Assembly: GCA_046566145.1 (NCBI GenBank) | Contig: JBKHXF010000032.1 | Span: 62,001-126,000, forward strand | From: JBKHXF01 sp046566145 | Lineage (GTDB): Bacteria > Actinomycetota > Nitriliruptoria > Nitriliruptorales > Nitriliruptoraceae | Length of the DNA stretch: 64,000 nucleotides | Direction of reading: 5' to 3' | Shown: positions 1-9,623 of the stretch, one piece after another | Position numbering within the stretch: position 1 is the first letter of the stretch | Layout of the letters: every line of letters starts with the position of its first letter | Made by a program: the position numbers and the translations under genes | Notes under the pieces: model-generated | Told to the model about the DNA's origin: nothing | Databases searched by the model: none | What the model saw: the letters and a program-made list of their open reading frames with translations, nothing else

Positions 1-593
1 GCATCCGGCTCCGGGAGGCCGAGCTCGGATGCCGTCCGCCGGGCGAGTTCATCCGGTCGCGTCAGCACTTCCTCGTACGCCAGCACGAGCGCGTCCGGCT
101 CTGCCACGAGCGGCTCGAGCGTGTACCTGAGCCAGAGCTCGCACCCGCGTTCGAGGTCGATGCCGTTCCGGCGCCGCAGGCTCCGGGCCGATGCGAGGGG
201 GTCCCGGAGGCACACCACGACGCGGGAGCGCGGGGCGATGCCGCGCCAGAGCGGCGCGGTGAGGGAGAGACGCGGGTCCTTCACCGCGACGTGGCCGCGG
301 AGGTCGCGGGTGGTGAGGAAGCTCGCGGCGCGTTCGCGCAGGTGGTCGATGCGGGGGTCGTCCACCCAATCCGGTGGCAGGTGTGGGGGCCTGTCCCAGC
401 TGCCCTTGAACGCGGCGAGGATCTCCTTGTCGATCTGCACGACGTCGCGCGGCTCGAAGAACCCGAGCGGGTTGTCGTCGGACGGCGGGAGATGCTCCTC
501 GGGCCGCCCGATGTCCGCGCCGAGCAGTTCGAGGACCTTCGTCATCGCCGAGGACCCGGAGCGGTGGGGTCCCGCGACCAGCAGCAGCGGCAC
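1..593 (-). CDS. Sulfotransferase-family protein, 5' part only
   Basis: The gene reads leftward off the window edge, so only about 197 N-terminal codons are present. The protein opens VPLLLVAGPHRSGSSAM, a PAPS-binding P-loop (GPHRSGSS) like that of Sulfotransfer_3-type enzymes. Later it has VVVCLRDPLASARSLRR, matching the second PAPS-binding motif with its conserved Arg and Ser, followed by an LWLRYTLEPL helix and an LAYEEVL strand usual in the family. The family moves sulfate from PAPS to a hydroxyl or amine acceptor; the acceptor cannot be told here. The GTG at 593 was chosen because GGAG lies 6 nt upstream and the P-loop starts right after it. The gene diverges from guaA. The family call is fairly firm, the substrate unknown. 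Confidence 0.8.
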   Translation of the reverse strand, partial: MPLLLVAGPHRSGSSAMTKVLELLGADIGRPEEHLPPSDDNPLGFFEPRDVVQIDKEILAAFKGSWDRPPHLPPDWVDDPRIDHLRERAASFLTTRDLRGHVAVKDPRLSLTAPLWRGIAPRSRVVVCLRDPLASARSLRRRNGIDLERGCELWLRYTLEPLVAEPDALVLAYEEVLTRPDELARRTASELGLPEPD

Positions 594-672
594 GGTGGGC
601 TCCTGGTTCGGTCGGATGCCGAGGATCGTGCCGGGGCACCCGGGCCCCGCTGCGCCCCCGGCCGGGGGCCGG

Positions 673-697
673 AGCCTAGTCCGGGCTGAGCTAGCAT
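673..697. promoter_or_regulatory. Divergent -10-like hexamers between sulfotransferase gene and guaA
   Basis: On the minus strand TAGGCT lies at 678-673, 80 nt before the sulfotransferase start. On the plus strand TAGCAT lies at 692-697, 28 nt before guaA. TAGGCT recurs before other genes in this window. A perfect 16-bp GC-rich palindrome at 654-669 lies between TAGGCT and the sulfotransferase start. Promoter function is inferred from position and motif only. Confidence 0.4.
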
Positions 698-724
698 CCG
701 CCCGACCGAGACCAAGGCTCCTCC

Positions 725-2278
<1,554 letters not shown>

Positions 2279-2298
2279 CCGCCCCGCCGGCGGTCGGC

Positions 2299-3288
2299 TC
2301 AGCCCTCGACGTCGTCGGGTGGTGACGGCGGACGAACCACGACCGGGCGCTGCGTCTCGAGCCCCCGCAGCTCGACCTTGCGGGACCGCTTGGTGACGAA
2401 CCCCTCGGCGAGCTCCTCGCCGAGCGACTCGTCCGCGAGCACCGACCACGGGCGCGCGTGCGCGGTGAGCCGGGCGGCCGTGTTCACGACGTCGCCGTAG
2501 TAGTCGCCCTCCCGCACCAGCACCGCGCCGGCGGCGAGCCCGGCCCGGCGCGGGAGGTCCGGGAGGCGGGAGTCGTCGACGACGTCGAGCAGGACGGCCG
2601 CCAGCGTCGTGGCGTCGTCGGCGAGCAGCATCGCCGCGTCGCCGAGGAGTTTCACCACGTGCGCGTGGCCGTCGCCGGCGCGGACCCGCTCCTCGACGAG
2701 GTCCTCGAACTCGCGCAGGATCGCGCCGAGCTCGGTCGGGTCGGAGCCGGCCGCGAGCCGGGTGTAGCCGACCAGGTCGACGAACCCGATGGCGGCCACG
2801 ATCCGGTCGGTCGCGCCGCCGGCGCCGGCGACCGCGTTCGCGACGAGGTCGAGTCCGAGGACGTGGACGAGCACCCGGCGGTACTCCTCGACGAGGACGG
2901 CCCCGACGGCGGGCAGCAGCGCCGTGGTGGCCTCGGCGGCGGCCTCGGCGATGCGCGTCGGCGACGCGCCGTCGTCCCGCAGCGGGGCCAGCAGGACCCG
3001 GTCGATGGTGGTCAGGTCGCTGACCACGACCTGCGCGAGCGCGCGGGCCCGCACGCGGGTCGAGCGCAGCAGGGCCTCGACGCCGATGTGGTCGGCGATC
3101 GCGGCGAGGTGCTTGGCGTAGGCGACGTCGCGGGGCCCGAGCCCGTCGTCGTCGACCCCGCCGGCCATGTCGAGCAGCTCCCGCAGCACGTCGGGGTCGA
3201 GCCCGGCCGCGTCCGCGACCTCCTCGACCCCCAGGCGGCCGCGCTCGGTCAGGGCTCGCAGCGCCGCGGCGGTGATGGGGTCGCTCAC
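2299..3288 (-). CDS. Class III adenylate/guanylate cyclase-domain protein
   Basis: The 329-residue protein has an N-terminal HTH-like helical region (LGVEEVADAAGLDPDVLREL) and a linker. The cyclase homology domain starts at about 162. The expected class III residues are present: D171 in GFVDLVGYT, K213 and D217 in KLLGDAAM, and N269/R273 in VVNTAARL, so catalysis looks possible. Whether the product is cAMP or cGMP cannot be read reliably. The GTG start at 3288 overlaps the stop of the PucR gene by 4 nt (GTGA), so the two are almost certainly co-translated. This links a nucleotide second messenger to the same regulatory unit. No membrane segment is seen. Confidence 0.85.
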   Translation of the reverse strand: MSDPITAAALRALTERGRLGVEEVADAAGLDPDVLRELLDMAGGVDDDGLGPRDVAYAKHLAAIADHIGVEALLRSTRVRARALAQVVVSDLTTIDRVLLAPLRDDGASPTRIAEAAAEATTALLPAVGAVLVEEYRRVLVHVLGLDLVANAVAGAGGATDRIVAAIGFVDLVGYTRLAAGSDPTELGAILREFEDLVEERVRAGDGHAHVVKLLGDAAMLLADDATTLAAVLLDVVDDSRLPDLPRRAGLAAGAVLVREGDYYGDVVNTAARLTAHARPWSVLADESLGEELAEGFVTKRSRKVELRGLETQRPVVVRPPSPPDDVEG

Positions 3289-4607
3289 GTCGACTCCCCG
3301 CCGCGGGACAGGCGGATCGCGGCGACCGAGCGCACCAGGCCGTCGAAGCTGCGCACGTCCCAACCGGTGAGCTGGTGCCACCGCTCCAGCCGGTAGGAGG
3401 CGGTGTTGGCGTGCAGGTCCAGCGTCCTCGCCGCCTCGGTGACCGAGAAGCCCGCATCCGCGAACGCCAGCACCGTCTCGGCGAGGTGGGGGTGCTCGGA
3501 GGCGACGTCCGCGCCGGCGGTGAGCAGGGCACCGAGGCGTTGGCGGTGCCGGGCGAGGGTGGCCCAGACCCACTCGTCGGCGAAGCGGTGGACCCCGACG
3601 GCGCCGAGCGCTGCGACCTGACCGGCGTCCTCCAGCGAGCGACGTGCGCCCTCGAGCCCCGTCCGCTCCAGCCCGATGCCGACGACGGCGTCCGGCAGCC
3701 GCTGGAGCAACGCCTGGGCCGGCGGCTCGCCCTGGCTGAGCACGAGCACGGCGGCCCCCCGCTGCGTCCAGGCGTGCACGCCGTCGGCCTCCTCGAGCAC
3801 GACGTCGAGCTCGCCCGGGTCGGTCGGGAGCGCCCGTCCGACGCGCGCGACGGTGGCGATCGTGGGGCCGTCGGGGTCGAGCCCGGCCGCGACGGCGAGC
3901 GCGCGGGCGTCGCTGCCGAGGTCCCCCGACGCGACGAGCTCGACGAGCCGACGGCGGATGCCGCTGGTGCGGGCCTCGTGGGACCGGACGACGTCCCCGT
4001 GGGCCTGCGAGATGGCCGAGGACACCTCGTGCACCCAGCGCCAGACGGTCGTCGCGCCGGTCAGCAGCGCCGTCGCGGTCCCCGGGTCGTCGGCCGGGAC
4101 GGCGGCCACGAGGGCGTCCCACAGGTCGCGGTAGCCGATGTGGTACGCCTGGATGAGCGTGTCGACCGGGAGCCCCTGCTCGGCGCGCCGGGCGCCGAGG
4201 TGGCGGCGGACGGCGAGCTCCTCGGGCGTCGGGCCCCGTCGCTCCGCGAGGCCCAGCAGCATCATCTCGAGGTTGCGGGTCACGGAGGCCTCGAGATCGC
4301 CCCGCGGGACCCGCTCGTCGCCGTACTCGGGCAGCTCGGCCGCGACGTCGTCGAGGATGCGGCCCGTGAGCGTGTCGAGCGACGCCGCCACCCGACGGGC
4401 GACGTCGGCCACCCGCTCCCAGCCGTCCGGGACCCGCGCGTCGGCCAGCACGTCGTCCGCCGGCGCCGCGAGGTCGGGCGCCGCGGCGTCGGGCGCCGCG
4501 GGCGCCGCCGCGTCGGCTGGCACGCCGTCGCCGGACGGGTCGTCGGGGCCGCCGGCCGGCTGGGGCCGGGCGGCGCCGATCGGGCCCGTCGTCGTGCTCG
4601 CTCCCAT
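3285..4607 (-). CDS. PucR-family transcriptional regulator
   Basis: The 440-residue protein starts at the only in-frame ATG before the conserved part. Its first 60 residues or so are Ala/Pro-rich and low complexity. A helical region follows (RILDDVAAELPEYGDERVPRGDLEASVTR is its start), then a middle domain like the CdaR GGDEF-like region. The C-terminus (about 385-432) is the HTH_30 domain typical of PucR/CdaR, seen in VTEAARTLDLHANTASYRL. Such proteins bind DNA and usually control a neighbouring catabolic or transport operon. It diverges from the liv-type operon, and a matched palindrome lies before each (4656-4672 and 4970-4986). The effector is not known. Confidence 0.88.
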   Translation of the reverse strand: MGASTTTGPIGAARPQPAGGPDDPSGDGVPADAAAPAAPDAAAPDLAAPADDVLADARVPDGWERVADVARRVAASLDTLTGRILDDVAAELPEYGDERVPRGDLEASVTRNLEMMLLGLAERRGPTPEELAVRRHLGARRAEQGLPVDTLIQAYHIGYRDLWDALVAAVPADDPGTATALLTGATTVWRWVHEVSSAISQAHGDVVRSHEARTSGIRRRLVELVASGDLGSDARALAVAAGLDPDGPTIATVARVGRALPTDPGELDVVLEEADGVHAWTQRGAAVLVLSQGEPPAQALLQRLPDAVVGIGLERTGLEGARRSLEDAGQVAALGAVGVHRFADEWVWATLARHRQRLGALLTAGADVASEHPHLAETVLAFADAGFSVTEAARTLDLHANTASYRLERWHQLTGWDVRSFDGLVRSVAAIRLSRGGEST

Positions 4608-4655
4608 CCGCGACCACCGTCCTCCGCGCCGGCGTCTCCCTCGGCCGACGTGTGG

Positions 4656-4672
4656 CTCGTGGATACCACGAG
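4656..4672. promoter_or_regulatory. Palindrome CTCGTGG-ATA-CCACGAG, likely operator
   Basis: The 7-bp arms match perfectly and lie 49 nt before the PucR gene start. The core TCGTGG-N3-CCACGA is repeated at 4970-4986. This suggests autoregulation by the PucR protein, which is an inference. Confidence 0.6.
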
Positions 4673-4927
4673 ACGTTGCGACGCGCACGACCCTGTGCGC
4701 CGGGACGTGCGCGACCGAGCGCGCACGGCACGGCGAGCCACCACGGGCGCGCGCGCACCGCCCCTGTCGTGCGGTGCCGCAGCCACCGGGATCGGTCGGC
4801 GTGGGCACGATGCACGGCGAACCGGGGCACTTCCGGCGGTGTTGACGGGCTAGTGCGACGCGCCCGGGCAGCCAACCACCGACCGCGCGGTGCGCGTCGC
4901 AACGCCACACGGAGCGGTCGGGGGGCG

Positions 4928-4956
4928 TTGACACGCGCGTCAGCCTCAGGTACGCC
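4928..4956 (+). promoter_or_regulatory. Promoter-like TTGACA-17-TACGCC before the liv operon
   Basis: A perfect -35 hexamer (4928-4933) is followed after 17 nt by TACGCC (4951-4956), a weak -10. A palindrome at 4970-4986 would lie at or just after the transcription start, a classic repressor position. The leader to livF would be about 170 nt. Confidence 0.45.
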
Positions 4957-4969
4957 TACCGCTCACCGC

Positions 4970-4986
4970 TTCGTGGAACCCACGAA
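4970..4986. promoter_or_regulatory. Palindrome TTCGTGG-AAC-CCACGAA, likely operator
   Basis: The 7-bp arms match perfectly with a 3-nt spacer. It has the same core and spacing as 4656-4672 at the other end of this intergenic region. It lies just downstream of the promoter-like sequence for the liv operon. Confidence 0.6.
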
Positions 4987-5132
4987 CCACGGAGGAACGA
5001 CGGAGCGGCTGGACCGGTGTGGGAGCACCGGCACACCCAGCGCACACCCCCGGTGCGCGCGCACGGGTCGACGGAGCCGAGAGGCAGGTGGCGCGGGAGC
5101 GACCACCGTGAGCGAGTCGGGAGCCTCCTCAC

Positions 5133-5915
5133 GTGCTGAAGATCGAGAACCTCGAGGTCGTCTACGACGACGTGGTCCTGGTGCTGCGCGGCGTCAGCCT
5201 GGAGGTGCCGGAGGGGCAGATCGTCGCCCTCCTCGGCGCCAACGGCGCCGGCAAGACGACGCTGCTGCGCGCCATCACCGGACTGCTCGACGTGCACGAG
5301 GGTGACGTCGAGAAGGGCTCGATCACCCTCGAGGGACAGGACATCACCGGGCTCGCCCCGTCGCGCATCGTCGACGCCGGCATCGCGCAGGTGATGGAGG
5401 GGCGGCGGGTGTTCGGCGAGTTCACCGTCGAGGAGAACCTCCGCGTCGGTGCGCACACCAACCCGTCGAAGCACAAGCAGAACGCCGAGAAGGTGTACGA
5501 GCTGTTCCCGCGGCTCTACGACCGACGCAAGCAGACGGCTGGCTACCTCTCGGGCGGCGAGCAGCAGATGCTCGCCATGGGGCGCGCGATGATGAGCGAC
5601 CCCAAGGTGCTGCTGCTCGACGAGCCGAGCCTCGGACTCGCGCCGATGCTGGTGCAGCAGATCCGCGACCTCGTCGTGCAGATCAACCGGAGCGGGACCA
5701 CGGTGCTGCTCGTCGAGCAGAACGCCTCCATGGCGCTCTCGATCGCCGACCACGGCTACATCATGGAGACCGGCAAGGTCGTCATGGACAAGCCCGCCAA
5801 GGAGCTGCTCGAGGACGAGGACGTCCAGGAGTTCTACCTCGGGACCGGCGGTGAGGGGCGCCGCTCGTTCCGCGACATCAAGCACTACAAGCGGCGCAAG
5901 CGCTGGCTGTCCTGA
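5133..5915 (+). CDS. livF: Branched-chain amino acid-type ABC transporter ATPase, LivF-like
   Basis: This is one of the two ATPases of a LIV/HAAT-type importer. The 260-residue protein has Walker A GANGAGKTT (about 33-41), the signature LSGGEQQMLAMGRAMM, Walker B VLLLDEPSLGLAP and the H-loop region EQNASMALSIADHGYIME with the glutamine/asparagine (EQN) typical of LivF. The tail (FRDIKHYKRRKRWLS) is longer and more basic than usual. The start is GTG, with a distant GGGAG upstream. It is the first gene of the operon livF-livG-acyl-CoA ligase-livH-livM-binding protein. The solute may not be an amino acid, given the ligase. Confidence 0.9.
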   Translation: MLKIENLEVVYDDVVLVLRGVSLEVPEGQIVALLGANGAGKTTLLRAITGLLDVHEGDVEKGSITLEGQDITGLAPSRIVDAGIAQVMEGRRVFGEFTVEENLRVGAHTNPSKHKQNAEKVYELFPRLYDRRKQTAGYLSGGEQQMLAMGRAMMSDPKVLLLDEPSLGLAPMLVQQIRDLVVQINRSGTTVLLVEQNASMALSIADHGYIMETGKVVMDKPAKELLEDEDVQEFYLGTGGEGRRSFRDIKHYKRRKRWLS

Positions 5916-5979
5916 GGGCGCCGGCGCCGCCGCTCGGCGCGCGCCGCGAACCTCCCACCGTCCACCCACGGGAGCAGGC

Positions 5980-6810
5980 ATGACGGGCCCAACCACCCCG
6001 GTCGTCGAGTTCCGCGGCATCCACCTGTCGTTCGCCGGCGTCACGGCGATCGACGGGGGCGACTTCGAGGTCCGCCCCGACGAGCTGTTCGCGATCATCG
6101 GACCGAACGGCGCCGGGAAGACCTCCATCTTCAACGTGCTCAGCGGCGTCTACCGCCCCCAGCAGGGCGAGGTCCGCTTCCTCGGCGAGGACATCCTCGG
6201 TCGCTCGCCCCACGACATCGCCCGCATGGGCATGGCGCGGACGTTCCAGAACATCGAGCTGTTCGAGAACCTCACCGTCGTCGACAACCTGATGCTCGGC
6301 CGCCACACCCACGTCTCGTACCGCACCGGCGCGGCGCTGTGGTACCGCGGCCGCGCGAAGCGCGAGGAGCTCGAGCACCGCGCGGTGGTGGAGGACCTCG
6401 TCGACTTCCTCGAGATCCAGCAGTGGCGCCGCTTCCCGGTCGGGCTGCTGCCGTACGGCGTGCAGAAGCGCGTCGAGCTGGGTCGGGCGCTCGCCATGGA
6501 GCCGAAGCTGCTGCTGCTCGACGAGCCGGTCGCCGGCATGAACGTCGAGGAGACCGAGGACATGGCGCGGTTCATCCTCGACGTCCGCGACGAGCTGCAC
6601 ATCCCGATGATCCTGGTCGAGCACGACATGGGCCTGGTCATGGACATCGCCGACCGGGTCATGGCCGTCGACTTCGGCGTGCCGATCGCGACGGGCACGC
6701 CCGAGGAGATCCAGCGCGACCCGGACGTCATCGCGGCCTACCTCGGCCAGGAGCACGCCGACGCCGCCCACGCCGCGGCCGCCACCACGAGCGAAGGGGA
6801 GCCCACGTGA
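5980..6810 (+). CDS. livG: Branched-chain amino acid-type ABC transporter ATPase, LivG-like
   Basis: The second ATPase of the importer has 276 residues. It shows Walker A GPNGAGKTS, the GMARTFQNIELFENLTVVDNLMLGRH region diagnostic of LivG, Walker B LLLLDEPVAGMN, and the H-loop VEHDMGLVMDIADRV. The LSGG signature is replaced by LLPYGVQKRVELGRALA, as often in LivG, where this motif is diverged. The ATG at 5980 has GGAGCAGG just upstream. Its TGA overlaps the GTG of the ligase gene by 4 nt, so translation is coupled. Confidence 0.9.
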   Translation: MTGPTTPVVEFRGIHLSFAGVTAIDGGDFEVRPDELFAIIGPNGAGKTSIFNVLSGVYRPQQGEVRFLGEDILGRSPHDIARMGMARTFQNIELFENLTVVDNLMLGRHTHVSYRTGAALWYRGRAKREELEHRAVVEDLVDFLEIQQWRRFPVGLLPYGVQKRVELGRALAMEPKLLLLDEPVAGMNVEETEDMARFILDVRDELHIPMILVEHDMGLVMDIADRVMAVDFGVPIATGTPEEIQRDPDVIAAYLGQEHADAAHAAAATTSEGEPT

Positions 6811-8708
6811 GCGCCACCCTCGAACGCACCGCCGACGCCCCCGCGCCGGGGCAGGGCCAGACCACCGTCGCCAGCCGCATCCGTGACTGGGCGGCGCGCG
6901 AGCCCGACCGCATCGCCATGCGCGAGAAGGACTTCGGGATCTGGCAGGAGGTCACCTGGGCGCAGTACTGGGACGCGGTGCAGGACGTCGCGCACGGCCT
7001 GCTCGCGCTCGGCGTGGAGCGGGGCGACCGCGTCGCCATCCACTCCGAGAACCGCCGCGAGTGGCTGTACGCCGACATCGCGACCGTCGCCATCGGCGGC
7101 GTCACGATGGGGCTGTACCCGACCAACCCGCCGGCGGAGGTCCGCCACCTGCTGTCGGACTCCGGCTCCAAGGTGCTCATCGCCGAGGACCAGGAGCAGG
7201 TCGACAAGGCGCTCGAGGTCATCGACGACTGCCCCGACCTCGAGTGGATCGTCTACATCGAGCCGCGCGGCATCCTCGGCCGGTACGAGCACCCGAAGCT
7301 GCTCTACCTCAACGACTTCATCGAGCAGGGCCAGGCGCACCGCGCCGCGAACCCCGGCGCCGTCGAGGCCCGGATGGCGCAGGCCACGCTCGACGACACG
7401 ATGACGCTGATCTACACCTCGGGCACCACCGGTCCGCCGAAGGGCGCGATGCTGTCGGTGCGCAACGTCGAGTTCGCCATCGAGGTGCTCGTGCACGGGG
7501 GCGGGTTCACCGACCCGCCGCCGTCGGCCGACGACGTCATCGTCAGCTACCTGCCGCTGTGCCACGTCGCCGAGCGCATCTTCACGGTGTGGTTCAACGC
7601 GGCGGTCGGCGTGCAGGTGAACTTCGCCGAGTCGATCGAGACGGTGCAGCAGAACCTCGCCGAGGTGCAGCCGACGATCGTCTTCGGCGTCCCCCGCATC
7701 TGGGAGAAGATCCTCGCCGGGGTCAACATCCGCATGAACTCGGCGTCGCGGCTCAAGCGCGCCGTCTACCGGTTCTGGATGGGCGTGGCCGACGACATCG
7801 GCGACACGCTGGTCGAGACCGGCGGCGAGCACACCACGGCGACGCGCATCAAGTACGCGCTCGGCTGGTTGTTCCTGTTCCGGCCCCTGAAGAAGCGCAT
7901 CGGGATGTCCAAGACGCGCTACGCGTCCTCGGGCGCCGCGCCCATCGCGCCGGACGTGCTGAAGTTCTTCATGGGGATCGGCGTGCCGATGCACGAGGTC
8001 TACGGCATGACCGAGAACACCGCGGTGGCCACCGCGAACCGGCCGGGGCGCGTGAAGCTCGGCACGGTCGGGGAGGCGCACCCGGGCGTCGAGGTCCGCA
8101 TCGACGAGGCGACCGGCGAGATCCAGACCCGGCACCCGGGCGTGTTCCAGGGGTACTGGCGCCTGCCCGAGAAGACCGCCGAGACGATGACCGAGGACGG
8201 CTGGCTGCGGACCGGTGACGTCGGCGAGTGGGTCGACGGCACGCACCTGCGCATCACCGACCGGATGAAGGACATCATCATCACGGCCGGCGGCAAGAAC
8301 ATCTCGCCGTCCGAGATCGAGAACTCGCTGAAGGCCTCCCCGTTCGTGAAGGAGGCGGTCGTCATCGGCGACCAGCGCAAGTACCTGACGGCGCTCATCG
8401 GCATCGAGCTCGACACCGTGGGGGACTGGGCCCAGCGCCGGCGGATCCCCTACACGACCTACCGCGACCTGTCGGAGAAGCCCGAGGTGCTCGAGCTGAT
8501 CCGCGGGGTCGTGCGCGAGACCAACGACAAGTTCGCGCGGGTCGAGAACGTCAAGAAGTTCCGCATGATCCCGAAGGAGCTCGACCACGAGGACGGCGAG
8601 CTCACCGCGACGCAGAAGGTCAAGCGGTCCGCGCTGCACGACATGTTCGGCGACCTCGTCGAGGCCATGTACGGCGGCCCCGACGCCGGTGTCGGCGGCG
8701 ACGTCTAG
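6807..8708 (+). CDS. Long-chain-type acyl-CoA synthetase (AMP-forming)
   Basis: The 633-residue protein belongs to the ANL adenylate-forming family, closest in layout to FadD15/long-chain fatty acyl-CoA ligases. Visible motifs are the P-loop LIYTSGTTGPPKGAML, the A5 motif YGMTENTAVA, the ribose-binding DGWLRTGDVGEW and the hinge DRMKDIIITAGGKNISPSEIEN. It would activate a carboxylic acid to its CoA thioester. The gene lies between livG and livH and overlaps livG by 4 nt, so it is made with an importer. A reasonable inference is that the imported compound is a carboxylic acid that is thioesterified on entry. A fatty or aromatic acid is possible; the sequence does not say which. Confidence 0.88.
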   Translation: MSATLERTADAPAPGQGQTTVASRIRDWAAREPDRIAMREKDFGIWQEVTWAQYWDAVQDVAHGLLALGVERGDRVAIHSENRREWLYADIATVAIGGVTMGLYPTNPPAEVRHLLSDSGSKVLIAEDQEQVDKALEVIDDCPDLEWIVYIEPRGILGRYEHPKLLYLNDFIEQGQAHRAANPGAVEARMAQATLDDTMTLIYTSGTTGPPKGAMLSVRNVEFAIEVLVHGGGFTDPPPSADDVIVSYLPLCHVAERIFTVWFNAAVGVQVNFAESIETVQQNLAEVQPTIVFGVPRIWEKILAGVNIRMNSASRLKRAVYRFWMGVADDIGDTLVETGGEHTTATRIKYALGWLFLFRPLKKRIGMSKTRYASSGAAPIAPDVLKFFMGIGVPMHEVYGMTENTAVATANRPGRVKLGTVGEAHPGVEVRIDEATGEIQTRHPGVFQGYWRLPEKTAETMTEDGWLRTGDVGEWVDGTHLRITDRMKDIIITAGGKNISPSEIENSLKASPFVKEAVVIGDQRKYLTALIGIELDTVGDWAQRRRIPYTTYRDLSEKPEVLELIRGVVRETNDKFARVENVKKFRMIPKELDHEDGELTATQKVKRSALHDMFGDLVEAMYGGPDAGVGGDV

Positions 8709-8717
8709 GAGGACGGT

Positions 8718-9623
8718 GTGGAGAGGTTCCTGCAGGCGCTGTTCCTCGGGCTGGGCAACGGCTCGATCTACGCGCTGCTCGCCATCGGCTTCGTCGTGGT
8801 CTACAAGTCCACGCTGGTCATCAACTTCGCCCAGCCGGCACTGATGATCGCCGGCGGGCTGACCGTGTCGATCCTGGCCGTCTCGCTCGGGTGGAACTTC
8901 TACCTGGCGGTGGTCGTGGCCGTGGTGCTGACGGCGGCCATCGCCCTGCTCGCCGAGCGGCTCGCGATGCGCCCGATGGTCGGCAAGCCGGTGTTCGCGG
9001 CGGCCATCGTCACCCTCGGGCTGGACATCATCCTGCGCAACGTCGAGAACCGCATCATCGGCTCCTTCCTGCGCCAGACCGGTGCGCCGTTCGGGCTCGA
9101 CACGGTCGAGGTCGGCGGCGTCGTGCTGTTCGTGCGCGACCTCGCCGCCATCGCGGTGACCGCGGCCCTCGTGGCGGCGCTGTTCGCGTTCTTCAAGTAC
9201 TCCCGCGTCGGGCTCGCGATGCGCGCCACGGCCTTCGACCAGGAGGTCGCCCTCGCGCAGGGCATCAACGTCGGGACGGTCTTCGCGCTGTCCTGGGCGA
9301 TCGCCGGTGCCCTCGCCGCCGTGGCGGGCGTGTTCATCGGCGCCAAGTCCGGCATCGACCAGACGACGTTCGCGCAGGCGTTCAAGGCCCTGCCGGCCAT
9401 CATCCTCGGCGGGCTCGACTCCGTCGGCGGCGCGGTCATCGGCGGGCTGCTCATCGGCGTCGTCGAAGCCATGTTCGCGACCTACCAGGGCGCCGGACCC
9501 GGTCAGGGGATGGCCTTCCTCGGCAACAACTTCTCCACGGTGTCCCCGTACCTGATCATGCTCGCGGTGCTCCTGTTCCGGCCCTACGGCCTGTTCGGCA
9601 CCCCGGAGGTGGAGCGCGTATGA
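8718..9623 (+). CDS. livH: ABC transporter permease, LivH-like
   Basis: The 301-residue inner-membrane protein has about eight hydrophobic segments, starting LGLGNGSIYALLAIGFVVVY, and the family motif INFAQPALMIAGG. The cytoplasmic loop ALAQGINVGTVFALSWAIAGALA matches the LivH coupling region. A strong AGGAGG lies 5 nt before the GTG start, unusual in this operon and probably allowing independent initiation. Its last bases overlap livM (ATGA). Confidence 0.9.
   Translation: MERFLQALFLGLGNGSIYALLAIGFVVVYKSTLVINFAQPALMIAGGLTVSILAVSLGWNFYLAVVVAVVLTAAIALLAERLAMRPMVGKPVFAAAIVTLGLDIILRNVENRIIGSFLRQTGAPFGLDTVEVGGVVLFVRDLAAIAVTAALVAALFAFFKYSRVGLAMRATAFDQEVALAQGINVGTVFALSWAIAGALAAVAGVFIGAKSGIDQTTFAQAFKALPAIILGGLDSVGGAVIGGLLIGVVEAMFATYQGAGPGQGMAFLGNNFSTVSPYLIMLAVLLFRPYGLFGTPEVERV

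Larger units (their letters stand above)
4608..5132. other. 525-nt divergent regulatory region, PucR gene / liv operon
   Basis: I see no gene here. It holds two palindromes with the same core, TCGTGG-N3-CCACGA, and a promoter-like TTGACA sequence facing the liv operon; these are listed separately. The rest is GC-rich sequence without a clear signal. Possible frames through it lack ribosome binding sites and recognisable protein. Confidence 0.6.

Noticed and set aside
49..639. A 196-residue minus-strand frame at the left edge
   Set aside because: It is Arg/Pro-rich nonsense. The neighbouring frame encodes sulfotransferase motifs with a ribosome binding site.
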